Below, piece by piece: positions 1-8,435 of a stretch of 64,000 bases of DNA. This stretch comes from Sporolactobacillus laevolacticus DSM 442 (lineage in GTDB: Bacteria; Bacillota; Bacilli; Bacillales; Sporolactobacillaceae), in the NCBI RefSeq assembly GCF_000497245.1, contig NZ_AWTC01000001.1:180234-244233 (forward strand), in the 5' to 3' direction. The notes under the pieces are model-generated. The model made no database searches, was not told the DNA's origin, and worked only from the letters and a program-made list of their open reading frames with translations. The translations under genes were made by a program, and so were the position numbers. Positions within the stretch are counted from its first letter, which is position 1; each line of letters starts with the position of its first letter.

Positions 1-53
1 ACTTCCGCAGGATGCGGTGACTTCTGCGTTATGCACAGGACGTGCATGTAATT

Positions 54-93
54 AGCAGAAGATCCTTCTTACCCTTTCCCGGACTTTTTGAAC
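54..93 (-). repeat. partial copy of dispersed TIR repeat (copy 1)
   Basis: The plus strand here ends in CCCGGACTTTTTGAAC, the same end as the 144-bp repeats at 35716-35859 and 42152-42295. It lies 8 bases downstream of the rsfS stop codon. The preceding bases (AGCAGAAG...CTTCTTACCCTTT) resemble the short copy at 55954-56028 more than the 144-bp copies. The other end is not recognisable before the window edge. Confidence 0.6.
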
Positions 94-101
94 TCCCCTA
101 T

Positions 102-455
102 TTAAAGAGGCTTTTTTTCTAATGTATATAATGGGGCATCTCCCCATAATTTTTCCAATTGATAATAATCTCGTTCGTCTTTGTGGAAGACATGAGCGAC
201 CACATCGCCTAAGTCAATCAGGACCCAGCGTGCCTGGTCATAGCCTTCCATTCTGTGGATCGTCAGCCCTTTTTCTTCCGCCGCTTTTCGCAACGCCATT
301 GAGATAGCCTGTACTTGTTTTTCTGAATCGCCGTGGCAAATGATAAAATAATCTGCCATGATTGAGATTCCTTGCATTTTCAGCATCACAAGATCCTGAG
401 CTTTTTTGTCGTCCGCTGCTTCTGCGAGATACTTAACCCATTCCTCACTGTTCAT
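102..455 (-). CDS. rsfS: ribosomal silencing factor RsfS
   Basis: A 117-residue protein of the RsfS/Iojap family, which binds ribosomal protein L14 and blocks joining of the 30S and 50S subunits when nutrients are low. The family core is visible: ADYFIICHG near residues 34-42, WVLIDLGDVVAHVF near 76-89 and YYQLEKLW near 97-104. The length is normal for the family. The start has AGGTG five bases upstream. It is the last gene of the yqeG-yqeH-aroE-yhbY-nadD-yqeK-rsfS run, 22 bases after yqeK, as in B. subtilis (yqeL). A repeat element begins just after its stop codon. Confidence 0.95.
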   Translation of the reverse strand: MNSEEWVKYLAEAADDKKAQDLVMLKMQGISIMADYFIICHGDSEKQVQAISMALRKAAEEKGLTIHRMEGYDQARWVLIDLGDVVAHVFHKDERDYYQLEKLWGDAPLYTLEKKPL

Positions 456-477
456 TCAGTCACCTCATTGATTTTTC

Positions 478-1050
478 TTATTTGTTCTTAAGCTGTTGTA
501 CGAGATCATTATATGCTTCAAATGTCTTCGGATAGACGCTTTGGCTTTTTGACAAAAGATGAGTAATTGTTTTTTGCAATTCCAGAAAAACAGCCTGATT
601 GAGATCCTGCTTGGCAGCTTCCCTTACCTCATCAACGCCTGGGAAATCACGGCCAGGTTCAATATAATCGGCCAAGAAAATAATCTTCTCAAGAAGTGTC
701 ATCTGCTTGCGCCCGGTTGTGTGATAGATAACCGCATTCAGGATATCCGAATCGACAATACCGAAATTTTCTTCAATGTAGATCGCTCCGGCAGGCGCGT
801 GCCAAAGTTTATCCGAATAATCAAGACAGTCGCCCCATGTCCCTGGTTTGCGCAGTATCATCGTCTTCAATTCATCGTCAGAAAAATATTTGACGATATC
901 ATGAAGCATCCCTGCAAGTTTTGCCCGATCTTTGTCTCCGCCATACTGCTCCGCAAGCATGCCTGCCGTTTCCGATACACCGACTGAATGCCGGTATCTT
1001 TTTTCCGGGAGAATAGCCTTTATTGCCTTCTCTGCTTCTTCAATCTTCAT
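478..1050 (-). CDS. yqeK: HD-domain diadenosine tetraphosphatase YqeK
   Basis: A 190-residue HD-superfamily phosphohydrolase of the YqeK family; family members hydrolyse Ap4A symmetrically to two ADP. Metal-binding residues are visible: His21 (RHSVGV), the His50-Asp51 pair (MLHDIVK), a His near 110 (VIYHTTGR) and an Asp near 127 (ADYIEPGRD). The start codon overlaps the 3' end of nadD by 11 bases and has AAAGGAG ten bases upstream, so translation is probably coupled. Linkage to nadD and rsfS is conserved across Bacillales. Confidence 0.94.
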   Translation of the reverse strand: MKIEEAEKAIKAILPEKRYRHSVGVSETAGMLAEQYGGDKDRAKLAGMLHDIVKYFSDDELKTMILRKPGTWGDCLDYSDKLWHAPAGAIYIEENFGIVDSDILNAVIYHTTGRKQMTLLEKIIFLADYIEPGRDFPGVDEVREAAKQDLNQAVFLELQKTITHLLSKSQSVYPKTFEAYNDLVQQLKNK

Positions 1051-1621
1051 AAAGTCGTCGCTCCTTTATGTAATTTATGACTGCGTCGCTAAGAAAGTAG
1101 CGGCATGAACGCCCAAGCTTCAGCCGCTCGCGCAGAAAACTTGAGGACAGATCAACCTTCGGCATGTCGATATACCGCACATCCGCAATATCCGGATGTG
1201 ATTCCGGATAGCCGGGACGCTTAAAAGCAATGAATGAAGTCAATTTGCAAAGTTCTTCGATCTGATGCCATGTTGGAAGATCATCAACCATATCTGCGCC
1301 GAGAATGAAATAAAAGTGATCATCCGGATACATCTCTTTTAATTCACGAAAGGTGTCAACTGTATATGACTTGCCTTTGCGTTCTATTTCCGCAAAATTG
1401 ACTGCGAATCGATCATTGCTTTCAATCGCTAATTGAACCATCTTCGCACGCTGTTCGGCGCTTGTATGCGCCTTTTTCCCTTGTACATGCGGCGGCTGAT
1501 AACTTGGCAAAAACCATACCTGATCCAGTTCACAGGCTTCCAAAGCCTCCTCTGCAATCAGAAGATGCATAAGGTGCGGCGGATCAAAAGTGCCGCCAAA
1601 AATGCCAATTCTTTTAGTCAT
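1040..1621 (-). CDS. nadD: nicotinate-nucleotide adenylyltransferase
   Basis: A 193-residue NadD, which transfers AMP from ATP to nicotinic acid mononucleotide in NAD synthesis. The nucleotidyltransferase signature GGTFDPPHLMH is at residues 9-19 (an HxGH-like motif, here HLMH), FILGAD at 105-110 and the SSSFLRERL phosphate-binding motif at 159-167. Length is typical. It follows yhbY by 11 bases and overlaps yqeK. A NadR/NiaR-type regulator of NAD metabolism is encoded far away in this window (56.1 kb), not beside this gene. Confidence 0.96.
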   Translation of the reverse strand: MTKRIGIFGGTFDPPHLMHLLIAEEALEACELDQVWFLPSYQPPHVQGKKAHTSAEQRAKMVQLAIESNDRFAVNFAEIERKGKSYTVDTFRELKEMYPDDHFYFILGADMVDDLPTWHQIEELCKLTSFIAFKRPGYPESHPDIADVRYIDMPKVDLSSSFLRERLKLGRSCRYFLSDAVINYIKERRLYED

Positions 1622-1632
1622 AGAACTTTAAC

Positions 1633-1929
1633 CTACTTTTTTGGACATTCAATTCGTCTGTGCTCTTTAGACGGCCTGTAAAAGATTGCTGTATGACCAA
1701 TCACTTGCACAAGTTCAGAACCGGTGCGTTCACTAATTTCTTCACCCGCCGCAACCGGATCCTCGAATGTGTTCTGTAAAAATTGAACTTTAATCAGTTC
1801 ACGTTTTTCGAGTACATGATCAATCTCGTCAATGAACTGGTCATGCACACCCGTTTTTCCAACCTGAAAGACAGGTTTCAGTGGATGCGCCAGTTTTTTT
1901 AAATACTTTTTCTGATTATTACTTAGCAT
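1633..1929 (-). CDS. yhbY: ribosome assembly RNA-binding protein YhbY (YqeI)
   Basis: A 98-residue CRM-domain protein, associated with pre-50S particles in related bacteria. The GKTG loop (QVGKTGVHD near residues 22-30) and the KRELIKV strand are visible. Basic N-terminal residues and the small size match the family. It sits between aroE and nadD, the same order as yqeI in B. subtilis. A GGAG lies 11 bases upstream of the ATG. Confidence 0.93.
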   Translation of the reverse strand: MLSNNQKKYLKKLAHPLKPVFQVGKTGVHDQFIDEIDHVLEKRELIKVQFLQNTFEDPVAAGEEISERTGSELVQVIGHTAIFYRPSKEHRRIECPKK

Positions 1930-1956
1930 AATGCTCTTAACTCCTTCATGTTCAAC

Positions 1957-2793
1957 TCAAGACAGAAATGTGCGAATCAAGTAGTCTTCCATTTTTTTTG
2001 TGTCGGGGTATACCCCCGTCCATTTTTGAAAGGCGAGAGCGCCTTGGCAGACCAGCATCGGAAGACCATTCATCACGCGATATCCTAGCCGCTCCGCATC
2101 ATTTAGAAAGGCCGTCCGATTCGGACGGTAGATGAGATCAACGAACAGTGTATTCGAAGCGGCTCCATCAATCTTGATAACCTGGTGATCTGTCTCTGGG
2201 TATAAACCCAATGACGTCGTATTGATAATGATCTGATACTGGTCAATCTGTTTCTCAGCTTGGGCAAAATTTAATGCCTGAGATGTGCAAAATTTCTTGC
2301 AAGACTCACTCAGTATCAGTGCCCGTTCGAATGTGCGGTTACAAATATCAATTCTAGAACAGATTGCCTGCGCAAGCACTAAAGCAACCGAACGTGCCGC
2401 TCCACCGGCGCCGATGATCAGAACTGATGGTTTTTGAGTAGCAAGCATTGGGAAATGAGCCTTCAGACCTTCGAGAAAGCCCATACCATCTGTATTATAC
2501 CCGATTAACCGCCCATTAGATTGAACAACAGTATTCACAGCACCAATCGTTTCTGCCAAAGTGCTGACTTCATCAAGTAATGGCATGATTGCAGTTTTGT
2601 GCGGAAAAGTGACATTAAAGCCATGAATTCCAATTGCTTTTAATCGTTCTACGGTTTCGGCAAGTTCTTGCATTGGTACGGAATACGCCTTGTAATCTCC
2701 TGATACTCCTGATTCCTTGAACCAAAAATTGTGCATGGCTGGTGACAGGCTGTGCTCAATTGGCTCACCAATAAGGCCATACCGTTTTTCCAT
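1957..2793 (-). CDS. aroE: shikimate dehydrogenase (NADP+)
   Basis: A 278-residue AroE, which reduces 3-dehydroshikimate to shikimate with NADPH. Substrate-binding SLSPAMHN is at residues 15-22, catalytic Lys66 lies in NVTFPHKTA and Asp102 in YNTDGMGF. The nucleotide-binding loop GAGGAAR is at 128-134, and the C-terminal QGALAF motif is present. AGGGG precedes the ATG. The gene begins 5 bases after yqeH and continues the cluster toward yhbY. Confidence 0.96.
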   Translation of the reverse strand: MEKRYGLIGEPIEHSLSPAMHNFWFKESGVSGDYKAYSVPMQELAETVERLKAIGIHGFNVTFPHKTAIMPLLDEVSTLAETIGAVNTVVQSNGRLIGYNTDGMGFLEGLKAHFPMLATQKPSVLIIGAGGAARSVALVLAQAICSRIDICNRTFERALILSESCKKFCTSQALNFAQAEKQIDQYQIIINTTSLGLYPETDHQVIKIDGAASNTLFVDLIYRPNRTAFLNDAERLGYRVMNGLPMLVCQGALAFQKWTGVYPDTKKMEDYLIRTFLS

Positions 2794-2798
2794 TTCAG

Positions 2799-3896
2799 TT
2801 ACCCCTTTATGATTGACGGACGCAGAGAAACACCTATGCCTTTCGGCGCATACGCTGAAACTCTAGCCCCTTTGCCCTTGATTGTAATCCAGCCTAAACC
2901 GGAAAAGACAACATCCGAGTCATTTTCTTCGGTGCGGAAATCATACCGTTCCATTTTCGGAAGAATGGTCCCTTCACTTGGCGGCGCCAGCAAATGACCG
3001 AGTTGACGAGCATATAAATCATCCGCCTGGTCGGTCTTCGTCCGGTGAATCAGTAATGAACTTGCGACATAGGCAATTAACGACCGTTTCGATGGGCCGA
3101 TGTAGTCAACTCGAGCAAGTCCTCCTAGAAACAGTGTCTGATTTTCATTAAGCTGAAAGACCTTGGGTTTGATTTCTTTGGCAGGCATAACCTTCTTGTA
3201 ATCACGTGTTTCGATAAAATGTGCCACTTGATGAGCATTGACCACTCCAGGTGTATCATACAAATTGCAACCGTCATCCAGCGGTATCTCAATAAAATCA
3301 AGAGTGGTTCCCGGAAATCTTGAAGTGGTGATAACCGATTCTGAACCCGACTGCTGGATCAGATGGTTAATAAACGTTGATTTCCCAACATTTGTTGCAC
3401 CGACAACATACACATCCCGACCTTGCCGATAATAATCGATTTGTGCAGCAACTTCATCTAGTCCATGGTTTTTGCCGGCGCTCATCAGGAAAATATCCAC
3501 AGGTTTAAGACCTTGTTCACGAGCAGCACGCTGTATCCAGCTGATTAATTTATGCTCATTCGTTGATTTAGGGAATAAATCCTTTTTATTGCCCACGAGC
3601 AAGATTGGATTATTTCCGACAAAACGCTGCAAACCTGGAACCCAGCTTCCGGCAATGTCAAAGAGATCAACGAGATAGACAACGAGTGCGTCCTTTTCAG
3701 CAATTTGCGAGAGCATATTGAGAAAATCATCGCCGGTTAGCGAAACCTCTTGGATCTCATTATAATGGGTCAGACGGAAACACCGCTGGCAGACAACCGG
3801 GTCATGTTGAAGCGCACTTTTTGGCGCATAACCCAGGGCATGTTCATCACTTGTTTGTATCTTAACGCCGCATCCCGCGCAAAATCGTTCATCCAT
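2799..3896 (-). CDS. yqeH: circularly permuted ribosome biogenesis GTPase YqeH
   Basis: A 365-residue GTPase needed for 30S subunit assembly in B. subtilis. It begins with a zinc finger (Cys6, Cys9, Cys36, Cys39). The G motifs come in permuted order: NKKD (G4) at 103-106, then GATNVGKST (G1) at 166-174, then DTPG (G3) at 214-217. The C-terminal domain is intact. GGAGG sits 8 bases before the ATG, inside the last codons of yqeG, so the two are likely co-translated. Confidence 0.96.
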   Translation of the reverse strand: MDERFCAGCGVKIQTSDEHALGYAPKSALQHDPVVCQRCFRLTHYNEIQEVSLTGDDFLNMLSQIAEKDALVVYLVDLFDIAGSWVPGLQRFVGNNPILLVGNKKDLFPKSTNEHKLISWIQRAAREQGLKPVDIFLMSAGKNHGLDEVAAQIDYYRQGRDVYVVGATNVGKSTFINHLIQQSGSESVITTSRFPGTTLDFIEIPLDDGCNLYDTPGVVNAHQVAHFIETRDYKKVMPAKEIKPKVFQLNENQTLFLGGLARVDYIGPSKRSLIAYVASSLLIHRTKTDQADDLYARQLGHLLAPPSEGTILPKMERYDFRTEENDSDVVFSGLGWITIKGKGARVSAYAPKGIGVSLRPSIIKG

Positions 3897-3899
3897 GAA

Positions 3900-4415
3900 T
3901 TATTCCTCCCATTTCAGCCATCCTTTGCGCCTCATAAGTGAAAGTATAAAACGCTCTAGGTGACGATTAAGCTTTGTTGCCCATCCATCCGTTGAAGCAA
4001 TTGGTGCAACTAATATGGTGTGTGCCCCAACCTGATTACCTCCCCAGACATCCGTCATGAGCTGATCGCCGACAACAACCAGTTCATCTTTTTTCACGTT
4101 CATTATCCGCATTGCACGTTTAAAAGCAAAAGGAAGCGGTTTTCGCGCCCGGAAGATATACGGAATATCCGCCGGATGTGAAAAAAGCTTGACCCGTTTC
4201 TCACTATTGTTCGACATGATCATGACCGAAATGCCCGCTTTTTTTAACGAAGAAAACCATGCAACCAATTGCGGTGTAATATTGGGCTCATTCCAGGCCA
4301 CTAGCGTATTGTCAAGATCCGTGACCAGTCCCTTGATTCCTCTCTTTTTCAGCATTTCCGGCTGAATATCTAATATATTTTCTACATGTTCATCAGGTAA
4401 AAATTTTTTCAACAC
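3900..4415 (-). CDS. yqeG: YqeG family HAD-IIIA phosphatase
   Basis: A HAD-superfamily phosphatase of the YqeG subfamily. I place the start at a GTG at 4415, preceded by GAGGTGG 6-7 bases upstream. This gives 171 residues beginning (M)LKKFLPDEH, matching the family's length and N-terminus; a longer reading to 4472 adds residues without homology. Catalytic DxDxT (DLDNT) is at residues 33-37, MIMSNNSE and VVGDQLMTDVWGGN provide later HAD motifs. It is the first gene of the minus-strand cluster and is divergent from the sda/sigK side. Confidence 0.93.
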   Translation of the reverse strand: MLKKFLPDEHVENILDIQPEMLKKRGIKGLVTDLDNTLVAWNEPNITPQLVAWFSSLKKAGISVMIMSNNSEKRVKLFSHPADIPYIFRARKPLPFAFKRAMRIMNVKKDELVVVGDQLMTDVWGGNQVGAHTILVAPIASTDGWATKLNRHLERFILSLMRRKGWLKWEE

Positions 4416-5023
4416 TGAATTAGCCACCTCATATTCTGATCTCATTTTCCCACATGTTGACGTTTTTACCAACCCCTAAATCTCTTTTATCCGGTTCACC
4501 CTTTAAATCTCTAAAAAAACACAATAAATGGTAATACTATGTACAAGCATGTACAAATAGTTCCTAAATATTTCGACAAAACTTGACAGGTTAAATTATG
4601 TGGATAAACTTGTCCACATCTTTCTCCAATAAAATCCTGCTTTATCGCAAATTACCCACACGAAATGCACAGTTTATCCACTTTTGTTGTGGATAAAACA
4701 CGAATTGTTCAAAATCTTTGAACATGATAGAGTGTACTTATTGGAAAAACCGGCGGTATTTTGTACGTAGCAGAAATTCGCTCGTGCTTATGACCTATCT
4801 TTTCACTACTTCATTTCCTAGATCGCTTACGAAGGAGCTGAAAATTGGTAACGGTTGACAATAGACTTTTTCAGGCCGCCGATTGCAAAATTACCAGATT
4901 CTTGAGTTAATTCTAATCTAACAAACCATACTGTAGATTAATCCGTATAAGGATAATTGAGCAGTTCATACGGATTGATTTTTCACGCGATTAAAGGAGC
5001 TGAGAGACCGGAAACGGTTGAGA
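4416..5023. other. yqeG-sda divergent intergenic region
   Basis: About 600 bases without a long reading frame. It holds five DnaA-box-like sites (4599-4696) and an imperfect duplication of the sequence just upstream of sda (4832-4866 against 4994-5030). In B. subtilis the corresponding region is a DnaA-bound site that couples sda expression to replication initiation. I could not assign a convincing promoter. Confidence 0.6.
4599..4696. promoter_or_regulatory. DnaA-box cluster upstream of sda
   Basis: Two perfect 9-mers TGTGGATAA (the reverse of TTATCCACA) lie at 4599-4607 and 4688-4696. Near matches are TTGTCCACA at 4610-4618, TTACCCACA at 4652-4660 and TTATCCACT at 4674-4682. Five sites in 98 bases on both strands is far above chance. 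By analogy with B. subtilis this is where DnaA would act on sda transcription and possibly titrate DnaA away from oriC. Confidence 0.85.
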
Positions 5024-5164
5024 ATGGAGACACTTTCGGATGATCTACTTATTGAATCTTACACTAAAGCCAAGGAATATCATTTAAGCGAAGACTTTAT
5101 CAAGCTCATCGAGAAAGAGATAGAAAGAAGAAGCCTGTGCAACAAGATGCGTCAAACAAGCTAA
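5024..5164 (+). CDS. sda: sporulation checkpoint inhibitor Sda
   Basis: A 46-codon gene starting [13 protein letters not shown] and ending with TAA at 5162-5164. It aligns without gaps to the core of B. subtilis Sda, which begins MRKLSDELLIESY, and keeps the helical-hairpin pattern ([14 protein letters not shown]). Sda binds the histidine kinases KinA and KinB and blocks phosphorelay signalling to Spo0A when replication has just started or is impaired. An in-frame TTG at 5018 is an alternative start. No strong ribosome site lies at ideal spacing; AAGGAG at 4994 is too far. Position next to yqeG is conserved. Confidence 0.9.
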   Translation: METLSDDLLIESYTKAKEYHLSEDFIKLIEKEIERRSLCNKMRQTS

Positions 5165-5298
5165 TTACCTAACAAGGAACCAGATAACCTGCAAACTGCC
5201 ACGATTCTTTTCGAATAGGACAGACACGGGACAGGACAAATGCCCATACATTAAAAGACAGCAAAGCAAAATCAGATCTCCCGGAGGAGTGGTCGGTC

Positions 5299-6000
5299 AT
5301 GCTGTCGATTGTCGGTGGACTCGCGTATTTGTTCAAAAATGTGTGGCTGCTTGTATCTTACGTAAAAAACAATGCTTTTCCTCAGCCTCTTTCAGAGGAT
5401 GAGGAAGCAAGATGCCTGACATTGATGGCTGAGGGGAACGAAGATGCCCGTAATAAACTGATCGAACACAACTTACGGCTCGTCGCCCACATTGTAAAGA
5501 AGTTTGAGAATACAAAGGAAGACACGGATGATTTAATCTCAATCGGAACCATTGGACTTATTAAAGCAATTAAGAGCTATTCTACCGGAAAAGGAACAAA
5601 ACTCGCGACCTATGCGGCTCGCTGTATAGAAAATGAAATATTGATGCATTTACGCGGCCTAAAGAAAACCCGTAAGGATGTCTCTTTAAATGATCCAATC
5701 GGTCAAGATAAAGAGGGAAATACCATATCTTTGATTGATATCCTTAAATCAACAAATAAGGATATCGTCGATGAAATTTCGTTAAACCTTGAAACAAAAA
5801 AGATATATGGCGCGTTGCATGTCTTGGATCCTCGCGAAAAAGAAGTCATCATCGACCGTTTCGGACTGGACAATCAAAACGAATTGACACAACGGGAAAT
5901 CGCAAAAAAATTGTCTATCTCCAGAAGTTATGTCTCGCGTATTGAAAAACGTGCCTTGATGAAGCTGTTCAATGAAATTTACCGAAGACCAAACAAATAA
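5299..6000 (+). CDS. sigK: RNA polymerase sporulation sigma factor SigK (pro-SigK)
   Basis: A 233-residue sigma-70 family factor that directs late mother-cell transcription during sporulation. Residues 1-20 form a hydrophobic pro-sequence; the conserved mature N-terminus [10 protein letters not shown] begins at Tyr21. Region 2 ([41 protein letters not shown]) and region 4 ([23 protein letters not shown]) are intact. The gene is continuous, unlike B. subtilis where the skin element splits it into spoIVCB and spoIIIC. The start follows GGAGGAG. The processing protease SpoIVFB and its regulator SpoIVFA are encoded at 61-63 kb. Confidence 0.97.
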   Translation: MLSIVGGLAYLFKNVWLLVSYVKNNAFPQPLSEDEEARCLTLMAEGNEDARNKLIEHNLRLVAHIVKKFENTKEDTDDLISIGTIGLIKAIKSYSTGKGTKLATYAARCIENEILMHLRGLKKTRKDVSLNDPIGQDKEGNTISLIDILKSTNKDIVDEISLNLETKKIYGALHVLDPREKEVIIDRFGLDNQNELTQREIAKKLSISRSYVSRIEKRALMKLFNEIYRRPNK

Positions 6001-6098
6001 AACTTTTGAAAATAAGCATTCTCATACCCTATCAGGTTGTTCAATGGTACACTTATTTTAGAGAAGTTCAGAATAAGGATGAGAATCGAGGCATTATT

Positions 6099-6431
6099 AT
6101 GAACGAATCAGACAAAAGAAAAGGCTTGAACCTAATGGGCGAGCCGGAGAGAATAATAAGCCTTCACTTAGTTGTCGAGGGTAGAGTGCAAACTGTTGGT
6201 TTCCGATATTTCACATGGCAACAAGCTAATGTATACCGAATTTCCGGTTGGGTGCGCAATCGTGAAGATGGCAGTGTGGAAATCGCTGCCGAAGGTGAAG
6301 AAACCGATATTAAGCAATTCGTCAAAACGATAAAAAAAGGAAGTCCCTTCTCACGGATTAAACACGTGGATATATATGAATATTCAGAACCGAAAAATTA
6401 CAAATTGTTCGAGATAAAAAACTCTATTTAA
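6099..6431 (+). CDS. acyP: acylphosphatase
   Basis: A small acylphosphatase that cleaves carboxyl-phosphate bonds such as in acetyl phosphate. The signature is near residues 27-37 as VEGRVQTVGFR; the usual VQGVGFR has Thr in place of Gly, while the phosphate-binding Arg is kept. The second motif GWVRNREDGSVEI retains the catalytic Asn. I start at ATG 6099 (110 residues), with CGAGG 8 bases upstream. An internal ATG at 6138 would give a shorter protein closer to the usual 90 residues. It lies 98 bases after sigK. Confidence 0.88.
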   Translation: MNESDKRKGLNLMGEPERIISLHLVVEGRVQTVGFRYFTWQQANVYRISGWVRNREDGSVEIAAEGEETDIKQFVKTIKKGSPFSRIKHVDIYEYSEPKNYKLFEIKNSI

Positions 6432-6440
6432 ATTAATGTT

Positions 6441-6530
6441 CCCACAAGCAAACTGAAAGCGATAACGCTTCGTTGTGGGCACACTGAAAATTGGACATCA
6501 GCTTTTTTTCGGGGCTGGGGTCCAATTTTC
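6441..6530. other. pair of adjacent strong hairpins after acyP
   Basis: Hairpin 1: CCCACAA (6441-6447) pairs with TTGTGGG (6473-6479), with an inner AAGCG/CGCTT stem (6457-6470). Hairpin 2: GAAAATTGGAC (6486-6496) pairs with GTCCAATTTTC (6520-6530), with an inner CAGC/GCTG pair. No T-run follows on the plus strand, so this is not a textbook intrinsic terminator. Confidence 0.6.
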
Positions 6531-6834
6531 TTCACAAATAAATCGGTTAATTTACACATAAAAACCCCTTGAACACTGTTGATCAAGAATTGCTTCATGA
6601 ACACTTTTCTGATACTGCTCACGCTTGACTTCTAAAACCCTATTAACTGCTGTTGATTTCCATTCTAAGGTTACAGCCAGCTTTTTAATGTGAAAACAGA
6701 TCATTTTTACTCCCCCTAAGCATTTCTCATTTGCTCTTTACATCAATAATTTTAAATTTAGACGTGCACGGCAGCGACAGACTGATGAACGGTTTTCGTC
6801 TCCTTCCCAAGTCTGAATCTTTTTCATCCCGAAA

Positions 6835-6878
6835 AATAAAAAACCGCTGAACGATTCTTTAATAAATCGTTCAGCGGT
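6835..6878 (-). terminator. intrinsic terminator downstream of yrhC
   Basis: A 12-bp perfect stem, CCGCTGAACGAT paired with ATCGTTCAGCGG (6843-6854 and 6865-6876), is followed on the minus strand by TTTTTTATTT. A T-run on the plus side also makes it potentially bidirectional. Confidence 0.85.
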
Positions 6879-6927
6879 TTTTCGTTACATGAAATGTTCG
6901 AACATTAATTAACTCGAATTACCTCGA

Positions 6928-7149
6928 TTATAACTTTTCTTTGAGCTTTGATGATCGCCAATAAAAAAAGAATGAAAGCACTAAAAAAATGAAACTGGAA
7001 CCGGAAAGAGTTTCAAGTTTCCATTGGATCTCACCAAACTTCGGAATCAGTGTTCCTGTATAAAGAAATGTACTTAAGAATAGGCATAACATGCCAATTC
7101 TACGGCAATCGATAATTTTTTCAAAAATGATTTTCTGTTGTTCTTCCAT
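6928..7149 (-). CDS. yrhC: YrhC-like small membrane protein
   Basis: A 73-residue protein with two hydrophobic segments (about residues 18-35 and 46-64) and charged ends, matching the YrhC family found after mccB in B. subtilis. Function is unknown. Three consecutive ATG codons occur (7155, 7152, 7149). GGAGGG is immediately upstream and best spaced, at 6 bases, for the third, which I use. A strong terminator separates it from mccB, so it may have its own promoter rather than belong to the operon transcript. Confidence 0.75.
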   Translation of the reverse strand: MEEQQKIIFEKIIDCRRIGMLCLFLSTFLYTGTLIPKFGEIQWKLETLSGSSFIFLVLSFFFYWRSSKLKEKL

Positions 7150-7216
7150 CATCATCCCTCCGTCACTAGATTAATATAACATGAGATGAAAGTAAGGAAG
7201 TCAGGTAGTTTCTGAC

Positions 7217-7247
7217 AAAAAAAGAACACTGCCCGTTCCGGCAGTGC
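7217..7247 (-). terminator. intrinsic terminator after mccB
   Basis: On the minus strand CACTGCC and GGGCAGTG form a stem around a short loop, followed by TTCTTTTTTT. It lies 14 bases beyond the mccB stop codon and ends the sulfur operon. Confidence 0.85.
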
Positions 7248-7260
7248 CATGATCTACTCG

Positions 7261-8427
<1,167 letters not shown>

Positions 8428-8435
8428 CTATGTGT

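Larger units (their letters stand above)
6432..6927. other. intergenic region with hairpins, no credible gene
   Basis: Nearly 500 bases between acyP and yrhC. The first 100 bases fold into two nested hairpins (6441-6530). A terminator for yrhC sits at 6835-6878. The remainder shows no ribosome site followed by a plausible protein; a 64-codon frame on the minus strand (6428-6622) has neither. Confidence 0.6.

Noticed and set aside
6428-6622. 64-codon minus-strand frame after acyP
   Set aside because: No ribosome site, no recognisable similarity, and it runs through both strong hairpins.
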